A stretch of 64,000 bases of DNA from Muribaculum sp. (GTDB lineage Bacteria > Bacteroidota > Bacteroidia > Bacteroidales > Muribaculaceae). This document shows positions 1 through 8,100 of this stretch, piece after piece (position 1 is the first letter of the stretch; the number at the start of each line of letters is the position of its first letter). The position numbers were made by a program, and so were the translations under genes. The stretch spans positions 192,758-256,757 of the forward strand of contig VSOZ01000002.1 in the NCBI GenBank assembly GCA_009775095.1, written 5' to 3'. The notes under the pieces were generated by a model that saw nothing but the letters and a program-made list of their open reading frames with translations, did no database searches and was not told the origin of the DNA.

Positions 1-933
1 ACGGTCAGAGGTAAAATAGAGCCAAGTACCGTCGGGCGACACGGCCGGATGACCGTAGCTCGAGAGCGTATCGGCGCTTACATCCAGCCTTACGGGTGCA
101 CTCCAGCGCGCATCGGAGCGCTGCGATGTGCATATCTCCACCCCGGTGTCGGCATCGGGCTCACGCCGGGCGCGCGTAAGATACATCGTATGTCCGTCGG
201 GCGAAAACGACACAATGCCCTCGTCGTTGGCGGTATTTACATCGCCCTCGGCCGGCTCGGGACGCATCCACTCGCCGCGCTCGTTTTTGCGGGCCATCCA
301 CAGGTCGCTTTTTTTCATGCCGGTAATCTCGCTGCGCAATGTCCCGGAGACCCGTTCGTCGGTCGTGGTAAAATACAGAATATCGCCGCCACGGTCAAGA
401 AACATAGGCGCAAATTCGCTTCGGCGTGAGTTGAACATCTTGGCATTTTTAACCACATATCGCGTGGGGTGCTCCTTCAGCGACGCCGCAAGGCGGCAGC
501 CGGCCAGCCCCTTAAGAGCATCGGCGGAGTCAGCCGGCGACAGCAGAAGATACTGTGAATAAGCATCGACGGCAAGCGCGTACTTGCCCTCGGCATGAAG
601 CGAGCGGCCGAGATAGAGCAAAGTGGAGGAGTCGGGGTAATTGTAGCGCAACGCATTGCGGTAGGCGGCCGAAGCCCGCGCGTTCATGGCGAGACGGCTG
701 TAGCAACGGCCCATCTTGAACGCCACCTCGCCGCGAAGCGGACGCTCCGACTTTTTCTTCAGCCTGTTGTAGACCTTACGGTAAGTGCGCGAAGCATCGT
801 AGTATTCGCCCCGTGCCATCTGCTCGTCGGCCACGGAGAGCTTGGCCGTAGCACACGAGCACAACAGCGACAACAGGAGTAGCGTAATGCTCCCGGCAAA
901 CAGCCTCAACGATGTCGACCCATACACGCGCAT
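1..933 (-). CDS. PD40/TPR outer-membrane lipoprotein (OmpA-family, PorE-like), C-terminus outside window
   Basis: The minus frame is open from an ATG at 933 to the left edge (311 codons, no stop), so the 3' end is missing. The N-terminus has a hydrophobic segment ending in a lipobox (LLCSC, then ATAK), indicating an exported lipoprotein. Next come helical TPR-like repeats (roughly residues 35-145), then beta-propeller PD40 repeats with the typical SPDG...YFTSD pattern near the cut end. In Bacteroidota this order (lipobox, TPR, PD40) usually continues into a C-terminal OmpA peptidoglycan-binding domain, as in PorE of the type IX secretion system and its many paralogues. The OmpA part cannot be seen here. 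It lies 194 bp downstream of secG and is probably transcribed separately. PorE itself versus a paralogue cannot be decided. Confidence 0.8.
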   Translation of the reverse strand, partial: MRVYGSTSLRLFAGSITLLLLSLLCSCATAKLSVADEQMARGEYYDASRTYRKVYNRLKKKSERPLRGEVAFKMGRCYSRLAMNARASAAYRNALRYNYPDSSTLLYLGRSLHAEGKYALAVDAYSQYLLLSPADSADALKGLAGCRLAASLKEHPTRYVVKNAKMFNSRRSEFAPMFLDRGGDILYFTTTDERVSGTLRSEITGMKKSDLWMARKNERGEWMRPEPAEGDVNTANDEGIVSFSPDGHTMYLTRARREPDADTGVEICTSQRSDARWSAPVRLDVSADTLSSYGHPAVSPDGTWLYFTSDR

Positions 934-1127
934 ACAATATTAACGTACGACCCTAACGGTTTATTTTAATACATCTTAAAACGACATGGTCAAGCTCATG
1001 CCTCCCGAAAAGTGCGTTAACACTTCGAGAAACCTGAACTTGATCAATACGTTTACGTCGATACCGTGCCGATAACGACGGCTACAAAGAAAAATTCAAC
1101 AGCTATATACGCTGCACACGCCGCTAT

Positions 1128-1478
1128 TTATTCCGCGGGAGTGCTTTCGGGTGCCACGGGAAGTGTGGCTGCAGGAGCTACATCGGTGTTGAAGTCGGCG
1201 GGCTGAGTCTGCTCAACGGCCTGCGGCACTACACGCGAAGTGCTCTGTATGATATTGCGGGGCATGAAAAATACGCCCAAAATAGCAAGGATACCTATTG
1301 CTGCAGCAAGCCACCAAGTAACCTTCTCGATAAAATCATTGGTACGACGTACGCCCATAACCTGATTGGCACCTCCGAACTGTGAAGAGAGGCCGCCGCC
1401 CTTGGACTTCTGGATAAGTACGACACCGATCATCATGATGGATGCTATGACAGTAAGAGTAATTACTACTATGTACAT
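1128..1478 (-). CDS. secG: preprotein translocase subunit SecG
   Basis: SecG is the small membrane subunit of the SecYEG channel. The 116-residue product has two membrane segments (about residues 2-22 and 52-72). They are joined by the conserved cytoplasmic loop with KSKGGGLSSQFGG, followed by a variable Pro/Ala-rich tail. The length fits Bacteroidota SecG. It is the last gene of a five-gene minus-strand run (acyltransferase, sigma-54 activator, LptE, TPR protein, SecG), 12 bp after the TPR gene. Identification rests on the loop motif and topology and is secure. Confidence 0.95.
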   Translation of the reverse strand: MYIVVITLTVIASIMMIGVVLIQKSKGGGLSSQFGGANQVMGVRRTNDFIEKVTWWLAAAIGILAILGVFFMPRNIIQSTSRVVPQAVEQTQPADFNTDVAPAATLPVAPESTPAE

Positions 1479-1490
1479 TGTTTTTTATGT

Positions 1491-2270
1491 TTATTTTTGT
1501 TTTAAATACTGCTGATTTATGATAAGTTTCTGTAAGAAACGCAATTGGTCTGCAAAGTAAATACTTTTTTCCGGATATTTCAAACTTAAATTGCTTATAA
1601 TTTCAAAAGCCTTGCTGTAACGACGCTGTTTTATATAAATTTTAGCAAGACTTTCGCTCAACAGGCTCTCATCCTGCTGCACAGGAGGCTGTATAGACTC
1701 CTCGCGCACCTCTTCGGCATGCTCCGTCACGTCAGCCACTTCGTCGTCGGTCATCGGGAAGTGACCGTTATTGTCACGGCTCTTGAGTATAAAGGCGTTT
1801 ATAAGACTGTCCTGATCGCCGGTGCCCGCTTCATCGGCCGACGGCAGACTGCGCTCCTCCTCTTCGGCAAGTATCTGCGCATAATCGGGTGTAGGGTTGA
1901 ATATAAGGCGTTCGAGTATGGCCTCCTCGCGGTCGTCGGAGCCGCCGTAATTGTCGATAAACATGGATATAGCCTCATCTGTAGTGGGCGCCGGCTTATC
2001 GTTGGACGGAGGATAGAAATCGGACTGGAGTGCTCCGAGCGGTTCGGTAAGCCGATAAAGCATGTCGGGACACGCGCTTCGCAGAGCCACACGCTGCATT
2101 AGCATATGCCGCCGCTCCTCCGACAGACCGGGGTCGCGCTCAAGCTGCATGGCAGCCGGCAGAGTGAAGTAAGGACAAGCCGCCGTCATATCGTCGACCC
2201 AACGGTCATCGACCGGCAGCGATCGGTCGGCAAGCAGCTCTTTAAGTTTATCGAGGAGGTCGCGGTCCAT
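1491..2270 (-). CDS. TPR-like conserved protein of the lptE-secG operon
   Basis: 259 residues, no signal peptide or membrane segment, so probably cytoplasmic. The N-terminal half carries acidic and proline-rich stretches; the C-terminus (about residues 200-250) has the pattern LAKIYIKQRRYSKAFEIISNLSLKYPEKS, one clear tetratricopeptide unit. It sits between lptE (15 bp gap) and secG (12 bp gap), an arrangement I recall from other Bacteroidales. Its function is unknown; the context suggests envelope biogenesis or a scaffold role, which is inference only. Confidence 0.75.
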   Translation of the reverse strand: MDRDLLDKLKELLADRSLPVDDRWVDDMTAACPYFTLPAAMQLERDPGLSEERRHMLMQRVALRSACPDMLYRLTEPLGALQSDFYPPSNDKPAPTTDEAISMFIDNYGGSDDREEAILERLIFNPTPDYAQILAEEEERSLPSADEAGTGDQDSLINAFILKSRDNNGHFPMTDDEVADVTEHAEEVREESIQPPVQQDESLLSESLAKIYIKQRRYSKAFEIISNLSLKYPEKSIYFADQLRFLQKLIINQQYLKQK

Positions 2271-2285
2271 ATCTGTAAGAAAGTT

Positions 2286-2822
2286 TTACCAGTTACCGAG
2301 TGTGGCGTTAAATATTAGGTCGACAAGCTGCTCGGTAATCTCCTCACACAGCTGGTCCTGAACGTCGGTAAGCATTTCGGAGCTGTCAAAGTCCTGATAT
2401 GCCGAGAAGGTCTGGTCCACGTCGTTCTTGTCGTTCTTATTGTCGGTATACTTTATGCGTACCGATATCGTAAGGCGTGTCTTTGACGCGAAGGCGTTTT
2501 CGGTAACAGCCTGAGGCGACAGTGTATAGCCTGTAATCTCGCCCTCCATCTCAAGGTCGCTTGACGTGTCGACCACCTGAAGGCGCGTATTGCGGGCTAT
2601 ATAGTCGAGCAGAGCGTTCTCAAACGTCTGCTGCAGCGGCGGATATACAAGCGCGGCTCGTATGGGGAACTGCGATACCCTTATGGTCTTGTATATGTTG
2701 TAGTCAATGGCGGTGCCGTTAAACTTATAGCTTATCGTACAGCTCTGTACGAGCAGGGCTACCGTCATCAGCATCACGCATAGTGTGGGCAGATGCTTTT
2801 TATACTTTGGCGAAACAGTCAT
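2286..2822 (-). CDS. lptE: LptE-family LPS-assembly lipoprotein
   Basis: 178 residues. A signal peptide ends in the lipobox LVQSC with the lipidated cysteine at residue 28, followed by SYKFNGTAIDY, the usual start of the Bacteroidota LptE domain. In the LPS export machine LptE plugs the LptD barrel at the outer membrane. The rest matches the family pattern (segments PPLQQTFENALLDYI and EITGYTLSPQAV). It lies 32 bp downstream of the sigma-54 activator and upstream of the TPR gene and secG, in one operon. The family is clear; true LptD partnership is inferred from the family. Confidence 0.9.
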   Translation of the reverse strand: MTVSPKYKKHLPTLCVMLMTVALLVQSCTISYKFNGTAIDYNIYKTIRVSQFPIRAALVYPPLQQTFENALLDYIARNTRLQVVDTSSDLEMEGEITGYTLSPQAVTENAFASKTRLTISVRIKYTDNKNDKNDVDQTFSAYQDFDSSEMLTDVQDQLCEEITEQLVDLIFNATLGNW

Positions 2823-2854
2823 AATATCCGTATCGTATTATCAATTTATAAGTC

Positions 2855-4084
2855 TTATTCAAGTCCGTACTCCTTTATCTTTCTATAGAGGGTGCGCTCC
2901 GATATGTTCAACTCGGCGGCAGTGGCCTTGCGGCGCCCCTCGTTTCGTTCGAGCGCGCGCATTATGGTCTCGCGTTCGGTATCCTCAAGGGTCTTGCCGG
3001 TGTCGGATGACGACGGTTCGATGCTAAGACTTACGGGAGCGGCGTCGCCGATAATGTCGCGTACGGGCGAATATTTAACAAGCGAGTGAGGCACATGCAG
3101 GTCCTCTACCGGCACAGCCTCGTTGAACGTTGTCGAGTGGCCTTTGTTTTCAAGAGTCTCTATCGTGGCGCGAAGAGAGTCGATCTCGTTGCGCATGCGA
3201 AATATCATATTGAACAGCAGTTCGCGTTCAGCGCCGTAAGAGTGCGCGCCGTCGGCGGGAAGCACGGGAGTAAACACCGTGGCCCCCTCGGGTATGTAGC
3301 TTTTGAGCATGTCGGAGGTCACCTCGTTGCCCGCCTCGAAGAGGGCTATCTGTTCGATGACATTTTTAAGTTGTCGTACATTGCCGGGCCATGAGTAGTG
3401 CATCAGGGCGCGTTGTGCATTGTCGTCAAACGATACTGCCGGCATGCGGTATTTTTCGGCAAAATCGGCGGCAAACTTACGCGCGAGCAGCAGTATGTCG
3501 CTGCCGCGGTCGCGCAGCGCCGGCACGGTTATAAGCACGGTTGACAGGCGGTAGTACAGATCCTCGCGAAACTTGCCTGTCTCGATGGCGCGCTTCATGT
3601 CGACATTGGTGGCGGCCACAATCCTTATGTTGGTCTTCTGTACGGTCGACGAACCTACCTTGATAAACTCACCGCTCTCCAGCACACGCAGTAGCCGGGC
3701 CTGTGTGGTAAGAGGCAACTCGGCCACTTCGTCAAGAAATATAGTGCCGCCGTCGGCCTCCTCGAAGTAGCCTTTTCGCGAAGCCACGGCACCCGTAAAC
3801 GCACCCTTCTCGTGTCCGAAAAGTTCGGAGTCTATAGTACCCTCGGGTATGGCTCCGCAGTTGACGGCGATATACTTGGAGTGCTTGCGCGAGCCGTACT
3901 GGTGTATGATCTGCGGAAAGAACTCCTTACCGGTACCGCTCTCGCCGGTGATAAGCACCGACAGGTCTATGGGCGCTACCCTGAGAGCGCGCTGCACCGC
4001 CTCCAGAAGCGACGGAGCATTGCCCACAATGCCGAAGCGGGCCTTTGCCTGACGTATTTCGGTAGATGTATCGGTCTGATTCAT
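2855..4084 (-). CDS. sigma-54-interacting transcriptional activator without receiver domain
   Basis: 409 residues. An AAA+ sigma-54-activation module begins almost at the N-terminus: Walker A GESGTGKE (47-54), the sigma-54-contacting GAFTGA loop (94-99), Walker B GGTIFLDEV (112-120). A Fis-type helix-turn-helix closes the protein (KATAAELNISERTLYRKIKEYG). There is no response-regulator receiver or GAF domain, so activity is not obviously set by phosphorylation, resembling PspF-type regulators. The ATG overlaps the stop codon of the upstream acyltransferase gene (ATGA), suggesting translational coupling. Being in the lptE-secG operon hints at an envelope-stress regulon, but no -24/-12 promoter was located that it would control. 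Confidence 0.93.
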   Translation of the reverse strand: MNQTDTSTEIRQAKARFGIVGNAPSLLEAVQRALRVAPIDLSVLITGESGTGKEFFPQIIHQYGSRKHSKYIAVNCGAIPEGTIDSELFGHEKGAFTGAVASRKGYFEEADGGTIFLDEVAELPLTTQARLLRVLESGEFIKVGSSTVQKTNIRIVAATNVDMKRAIETGKFREDLYYRLSTVLITVPALRDRGSDILLLARKFAADFAEKYRMPAVSFDDNAQRALMHYSWPGNVRQLKNVIEQIALFEAGNEVTSDMLKSYIPEGATVFTPVLPADGAHSYGAERELLFNMIFRMRNEIDSLRATIETLENKGHSTTFNEAVPVEDLHVPHSLVKYSPVRDIIGDAAPVSLSIEPSSSDTGKTLEDTERETIMRALERNEGRRKATAAELNISERTLYRKIKEYGLE

Positions 4085-4914
4085 TTTCTGTCGCGCAATT
4101 GATAGGTTTTCCGTTTTAAAAACTCTCCAAGCTCCTTTATGTCGGGATATTTATCAAGCTCTTCAGGCATTATAGGCTCGCCTACCGATATTCTGATAGT
4201 GGTATGGCACTTTCTCCACACCTCGGCAGGCAGGCGCAATGTGCGCAGACGCCAGTCTATGACTCCGAGAATATTGAACCAAGCGCTGTTGCCGCCATGG
4301 AAATATATGGGTATCACAGGCTTGCCGAACTGCTTGATAAGCCTTATTATAGAGGGCTGCCACTCACGGTCTTCAAGACGCAAACGGCCGTTGAGTTTGC
4401 TTACGGCACCCGCGGGGAAGAACCCGATGGGCTTGCCGGAACGTACATGCATTATGGCCTCCTTTATGCCCTTCATCGACACGGCCTTCTTGGCGGGATC
4501 GTCTGACGCGAGAGCGTCGACGGCTATAAAATTGGGACGCATGGCCGATATATGGTTAAGCACCATATTGACCATGACCTTAAACTCGGGTCTTATAGAC
4601 CCCAAGAGAGCTATCAGCGATATGCCGTCGAGCGCCCCGAAAGGATGATTGCTCACGGTGACAAACGCACCTTCGGGAAGATTGTCAAGTATCCGGCGGC
4701 CGTCGACATCAAGAGTTATATCGAAGTCTTTCAGAAGATTGCGGGCAAATTCCGGACCCGGATTGTCGCAATATTTATCGTGAACGGCGTTAACCTTGTC
4801 AACCGACAACAGATGAAGCACGCGGTTCACCAGCTTCTCGTGGCCGTGCAATTTGGGCGCCATCTCCACGATGTCGTTATAATCAAGGACGCTACGTTTT
4901 ATAGGGGTTTCCAT
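4081..4914 (-). CDS. PlsC/hemolysin-type lysophospholipid acyltransferase family protein
   Basis: 277 residues. The acyltransferase signature appears as SNHPFGALDG at residues 89-98; His90 and Asp96 are six apart, one residue wider than the classical HX4D motif, as found in the hemolysin-like branch of the LPLAT superfamily. A second conserved block (GKPIGFFPAGAVSK, about 155-170) matches the substrate-binding FPEG-like motif, and PVIPIYFHGGNS follows. It probably transfers an acyl chain to a lyso-lipid at the inner membrane. A relation to the O-acyltransferase of glycine-lipid synthesis in Bacteroides is possible, but no GNAT-type partner gene is adjacent. It heads the operon leading to secG. 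Confidence 0.85.
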   Translation of the reverse strand: METPIKRSVLDYNDIVEMAPKLHGHEKLVNRVLHLLSVDKVNAVHDKYCDNPGPEFARNLLKDFDITLDVDGRRILDNLPEGAFVTVSNHPFGALDGISLIALLGSIRPEFKVMVNMVLNHISAMRPNFIAVDALASDDPAKKAVSMKGIKEAIMHVRSGKPIGFFPAGAVSKLNGRLRLEDREWQPSIIRLIKQFGKPVIPIYFHGGNSAWFNILGVIDWRLRTLRLPAEVWRKCHTTIRISVGEPIMPEELDKYPDIKELGEFLKRKTYQLRDRK

Positions 4915-4938
4915 AATTCGGTATCAATGTATTAAATA

Positions 4939-4968
4939 CAAAATTACAAAAACTCCTCAATATCACAA
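4939..4968 (-). promoter_or_regulatory. Bacteroidota-type promoter of the acyltransferase-to-secG operon
   Basis: Read on the minus strand: -33 TTG (4968-4966), a 19-bp spacer, and -7 box TAATTTTG (4946-4939). Transcription would start about 20 bases ahead of the ATG at 4914. Confidence 0.6.
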
Positions 4969-5141
4969 AATCACGTTACAAGCGCGACTCCCATGCCGCG
5001 CACATCCATATATGCCTCATACATCCGATTTATATTTCTGATGCACATTTCATATAAATCCGTTTGCGCAACATGCTTGAAATCAGTCCACACTTCTTGT
5101 ATTTTATATTATGGTCGAGAGGGTTGTAAGACCTACTAAGT

Positions 5142-5172
5142 TTGTTTATAAATTGTTTTTTTGATAACTTTG
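5142..5172 (+). promoter_or_regulatory. Bacteroidota-type promoter of the small lipoprotein gene
   Basis: -33 TTG at 5142-5144, a 20-bp spacer, and -7 TAACTTTG at 5165-5172, about 50 bases ahead of the ATG at 5222. Confidence 0.6.
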
Positions 5173-5221
5173 ATGCACTTGATATCAGCCAATTAATAAC
5201 CCTTATTGAATAGATTGAATT

Positions 5222-5512
5222 ATGCGTTTAATCCCGTTATATGTTTCCGCATTATGCATAATAGGTAGCTCATGTGGCAATACCGAACAAAAGGCTGTTT
5301 CCGATGCAGAGCTTAATGAAGATGCAGAATTTGAGCAGTTGCTTCATGAAATGGATTCTCTTGGTGAACAGCAGTCTATAGATGATATCAGCAATATGCC
5401 GTTTATACTGTCAGAAGATAATATCCAAGATTTCATAAAGGATCACGCTTTACGCGATTCAATAAAACAAGCAAACGGCCAATGCAAAACAGAGCACAGC
5501 ACGGTAGACTGA
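5222..5512 (+). CDS. small acidic lipoprotein, unknown function
   Basis: 96 residues. The N-terminus (MRLIPLYVSALCIIGSSCGN) is a short signal peptide with a lipobox at GSSC (Cys19), so the mature part is probably lipid-anchored and about 78 residues long. The mature part is rich in Asp/Glu and has no recognisable domain. It has its own promoter and stands alone between divergent neighbours in an AT-rich patch. I do not recognise a family; coding status rests on the lipobox and a well-placed promoter. Confidence 0.6.
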   Translation: MRLIPLYVSALCIIGSSCGNTEQKAVSDAELNEDAEFEQLLHEMDSLGEQQSIDDISNMPFILSEDNIQDFIKDHALRDSIKQANGQCKTEHSTVD

Positions 5513-5565
5513 ATCAGCACATTTAATTGCCGACATTTCGATCATGGTATTTTACAGACAATTTG

Positions 5566-5928
5566 TCAATTTTCTTCATCGATATGAGGTTTTCGAGTGT
5601 ATGCTTTCTTCTTGCCGTAATTTTTGCGGATCTGTGCAAGTTCTTCCATAGTAGAATACTTGGGAGCGGAAAATATGTCGCGTATCTCTTGCAGATAACC
5701 CAGCGAGATAGCGAGAAGTATGAGATTCTTCAATGATATGAGACCCTTTTGTTCAAAACGGGTGATGTTGGCAAGAGCCACGCCCGATTTCTCGGCCACA
5801 ACTTCTCTTGTCAGTCCACGCTCCACACGTCTATTGCGGAAATCCTCCGCCAACTTGCGTGATATATCATCAGCGTCAGGTAGAGAATATCCGTATAAAA
5901 CTGACAACATATTATCTGTAAACTCCAT
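5566..5928 (-). CDS. XRE/HipB-like helix-turn-helix protein, orphan
   Basis: 120 residues. An XRE-type HTH lies at about residues 30-85 (GLTREVVAEKSGVALANITRFEQKGLISLKNLILLAISLGY). The N-terminus (FTDNMLSVLYGYSLPDADDISRKLAEDF) and the basic tail (KKKAYTRKPHIDEE) are the pattern I associate with HipB-like antitoxin regulators encoded before HipA kinases in Bacteroidota. Here the downstream side holds only the convergent lipoprotein gene, so no HipA partner is present. It may be a leftover antitoxin or a stand-alone repressor. It is transcribed divergently from the Phd/RelE pair. Confidence 0.8.
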   Translation of the reverse strand: MEFTDNMLSVLYGYSLPDADDISRKLAEDFRNRRVERGLTREVVAEKSGVALANITRFEQKGLISLKNLILLAISLGYLQEIRDIFSAPKYSTMEELAQIRKNYGKKKAYTRKPHIDEEN

Positions 5929-5962
5929 TTAGTACTCAATATTAATTAAATATTATCAGTTA

Positions 5963-5993
5963 CAAATATAGTCATTTTATTAGATACAAACAA
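5963..5993 (-). promoter_or_regulatory. promoter of the orphan HTH gene
   Basis: On the minus strand: TTG (5993-5991), a 20-bp spacer, and -7 TATATTTG (5970-5963), about 35 bases ahead of the ATG at 5928. Confidence 0.55.
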
Positions 5994-6070
5994 AATCGTC
6001 AGAGAAATATAGATTAACTGACCGCTTGAATAAACTGACCTATTCTGCTTTCTTTACATTAAAAATATGT

Positions 6071-6097
6071 TAATTTTGATGCCATTTTGGATGCCAT
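6071..6097 (+). promoter_or_regulatory. -7 box overlapped by a direct repeat ahead of the toxin-antitoxin pair
   Basis: TAATTTTG (6071-6078) fits the -7 consensus. Overlapping its end is a perfect 8-bp direct repeat GATGCCAT (6078-6085 and 6090-6097), placed where a Phd-type antitoxin would autorepress. No good TTG was found at -33, so this is a weak promoter call. Confidence 0.4.
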
Positions 6098-6137
6098 ATG
6101 TTATACTTGTAAGACAATTAAATAATCATATAAAGAT

Positions 6138-6371
6138 ATGGAGATAGTAACCGCAAGAGAATTCCGCTCCAATCAGGGCAAGTTCCTGACTGCGGCAATG
6201 AAAGGACAATCCGTCATACTTACATCAAGATATGGCAACTTCAAAATAACCCCTATCACAGAGGATGACTCTATTACTACCCGCATATGTGAGGGATTAA
6301 AAGAGATAAAACTAATTGAAAGCGGCAAACTTCCGTCAAAATCAGCACGATCATTCATTGATGAGCTTTGA
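6138..6371 (+). CDS. Phd/YefM-family antitoxin
   Basis: 77 residues. It begins MEIVTAREFRSNQGKFLTAAMKGQ, the standard start of the Phd/YefM fold (a DNA-binding N-terminal half), followed by VILTSRYGNFKITPI. The C-terminal part should wrap the toxin. Its last four codons overlap the start of the toxin gene (ATGAGCTTTGA at 6361-6371), so the two are translationally coupled. Direct repeats just upstream may be its operator. Confidence 0.85.
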   Translation: MEIVTAREFRSNQGKFLTAAMKGQSVILTSRYGNFKITPITEDDSITTRICEGLKEIKLIESGKLPSKSARSFIDEL

Positions 6372-6699
6372 AATAAAAACAACTCCCAGATTTGAAAAGT
6401 CGGCCAAAGCCCTTATAAAAAGGCACCGATCATTGAAAGCCGACTTAGGAGAGTTGATCTCTTCGTTAGAAAATGATCCAATACAGGGCGATGAACTAAG
6501 CCCCGGTATACGTAAAATACATATGGCGATATCTTCCAAAGGACGAGATAAGTCCGGTGGTGCAAGGGTTACATTCACTATAGTCTCTGCAGAGAATGAA
6601 GGACGCGTATATCTTATCGACATTTATGACAAAGCCGATTACTCTACAGTTGACACGTCTGTTATAAGAGATATAGTAAAAGCCTTAAATTTAACGTGA
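6361..6699 (+). CDS. RelE/ParE-superfamily toxin
   Basis: 112 residues from the ATG at 6361. That start is preferred over in-frame codons inside the antitoxin gene because MSFEIKTTPRFEKSAKALIKRHRS is the usual start of the family. The fold pattern (F-K-L-K helix, then IRKIHMAISSKGRDKSGGARVTFTIV and VYLIDIYDKADY) fits RelE/ParE toxins, most likely a ribosome-dependent mRNA interferase. It overlaps the antitoxin gene by 11 bp. A ParE-type gyrase poison is possible; the sequence does not decide. Confidence 0.8.
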   Translation: MSFEIKTTPRFEKSAKALIKRHRSLKADLGELISSLENDPIQGDELSPGIRKIHMAISSKGRDKSGGARVTFTIVSAENEGRVYLIDIYDKADYSTVDTSVIRDIVKALNLT

Positions 6700-6749
6700 A
6701 AGAAACCTCAATCCGAGATTTCGAATCACATCAGGCGTGGAGAGCGACT

Positions 6750-6826
6750 TATTTGTAAGTATCATTATAATGATATTTATATAGCATTATTCAATATAAT
6801 ATTCAGTAAGATGACACTTACAAATA
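6750..6826. repeat. 16-bp inverted repeat between convergent genes
   Basis: Arms at 6750-6765 and 6811-6826 pair at 15 of 16 positions (TATTTGTAAGTATCAT against the complement of ATGACACTTACAAATA), with a 45-base AT-rich loop. It lies between the toxin gene and the convergent permease gene. The arms lack a U-tract, so it is not a classical terminator. It may be a short palindromic repeat or remnant of a miniature mobile element. Confidence 0.5.
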
Positions 6827-6868
6827 TAGGTATTTCTTCTCGAAATGACAAAATTTTTATTATCAAAG

Positions 6869-8002
6869 TCACTTTTTGCTGTTAGTGATGTCGGTGAAGG
6901 TGGCTTCAACAGCCTGTTTTTCCGACAATGGCTCGTCACCACGGTTTATGATATATTCCTCGTAGTAAGCGAGCAGCAGTGTGGTAAGCGGCAAGGCTAT
7001 TATCATGCCTATTAGACCGAGCAAGGTACCCCATACCGACAGCGACAGCAGTATTATGGCCGGATTAAGCCCCATGGCTTTGCCCATGATTTTGGGAGTC
7101 AGGATGTAGTCGCATATGCACTGGCTTACGACATAAACCAGCAGGCACTTGCCGAGCTCGGGCCAAAACTCCACTTCGCCGCTCATCGACGATATAAGGC
7201 ATATCAGAGCTACCGGTATAAGGGTTATGTACTGGAAGTAAGGTATCAAATAAAGTATACCGACCACGATACCGAGCACGATAGCAAGCGGCAACCCTAT
7301 GATAGAGAAGCCGATGCAGTAAAATATAGCCGCACAGAAAGCTATCAGCGCCTGACCGCGGAAATAGCGGTTCATACTGTTCTTGATGTCGTCGCCCACC
7401 TTATAAGCGATCGGGCGGAGCTTCGGAGGCACAAGTAGCCTGAACCCTTTCATAAGCCGCTTGTAGTCTATAAGCACAAATATGACATAAATGAATGTGA
7501 GAAACCATTCAAGCACATGAAGCACAAAGTCGATCGACTCCGATATGAATGTCGTGCTTTTGTCTATTATCGTATCGAAGTGCTCGCCCTCAAGCGCGTC
7601 GACCAACCGGTCGAGGTTGACGTTATTGCGTATATAGTCATGTAGCCGCTCGGGAATAAGCGGTATCGAGGTGTTTGTATTGGCCGAGTAGTCCCTAAGC
7701 ATCTGCGCCAACTGGTGGGTCTCGTTAATGACCGACGGCACAAATATATAACACAATATACCCAATATGACGGTCACCTCAAACAGTGTGAAAAAAGTGG
7801 CTACCACACGCCCTTTCAGATGCAGCAGCCTGCAGTTGAACTCCAGTATCGGGTCAAGGATATAGGCTATGAGACATGCCAGACAGAACGGAAGAAGTAC
7901 GTTTTTAAGTATGTTGACAAGCCATACAAACCCCACGACCAAAGCTACCGTAATAAGTATACGGACTACACGGTCAAAGGTAAAAGGACGTGAAGATGAC
8001 AT
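6869..8002 (-). CDS. AI-2E-family (UPF0118/PerM) membrane transporter
   Basis: 377 residues with about eight membrane segments, including an N-terminal pair (ILITVALVVGFVWLVNIL and VLLPFCLACLIAYIL). The family's conserved centre is visible (RYFRGQALIAFCAAIFYCIGFSIIGLPLA and LYLIPYFQYITLIPVALI), with the late motif LTPKIMGKAMGLNPAIILLSL. The length is typical. Members export quorum signals or act as Na+/H+ antiporters; the substrate cannot be told here. It is alone, convergent with the toxin pair and followed by an unrelated glycosidase operon. Confidence 0.9.
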   Translation of the reverse strand: MSSSRPFTFDRVVRILITVALVVGFVWLVNILKNVLLPFCLACLIAYILDPILEFNCRLLHLKGRVVATFFTLFEVTVILGILCYIFVPSVINETHQLAQMLRDYSANTNTSIPLIPERLHDYIRNNVNLDRLVDALEGEHFDTIIDKSTTFISESIDFVLHVLEWFLTFIYVIFVLIDYKRLMKGFRLLVPPKLRPIAYKVGDDIKNSMNRYFRGQALIAFCAAIFYCIGFSIIGLPLAIVLGIVVGILYLIPYFQYITLIPVALICLISSMSGEVEFWPELGKCLLVYVVSQCICDYILTPKIMGKAMGLNPAIILLSLSVWGTLLGLIGMIIALPLTTLLLAYYEEYIINRGDEPLSEKQAVEATFTDITNSKK

Positions 8003-8100
8003 GACTGCAAGTTTGTAAAGTTCCTCATTCTCAAAAGTTGATACTTTAATAATGATTAAACCTTACAAAAAGTTCTTGCACGGCTGTCCTATACTTCAAG

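Larger units (their letters stand above)
4915..5221. other. divergent intergenic region
   Basis: About 300 AT-rich bases between the envelope operon (minus) and a small lipoprotein gene (plus). It holds one promoter-like element for each side, listed separately. I see no RNA gene or coding sequence. Confidence 0.6.

Noticed and set aside
49..882. Three open frames on the plus strand
   Set aside because: They lie antisense to a continuous minus frame with lipobox, TPR and PD40 patterns.
1050..1082. Possible hairpin after secG
   Set aside because: The arms pair only partly and no U-tract follows.
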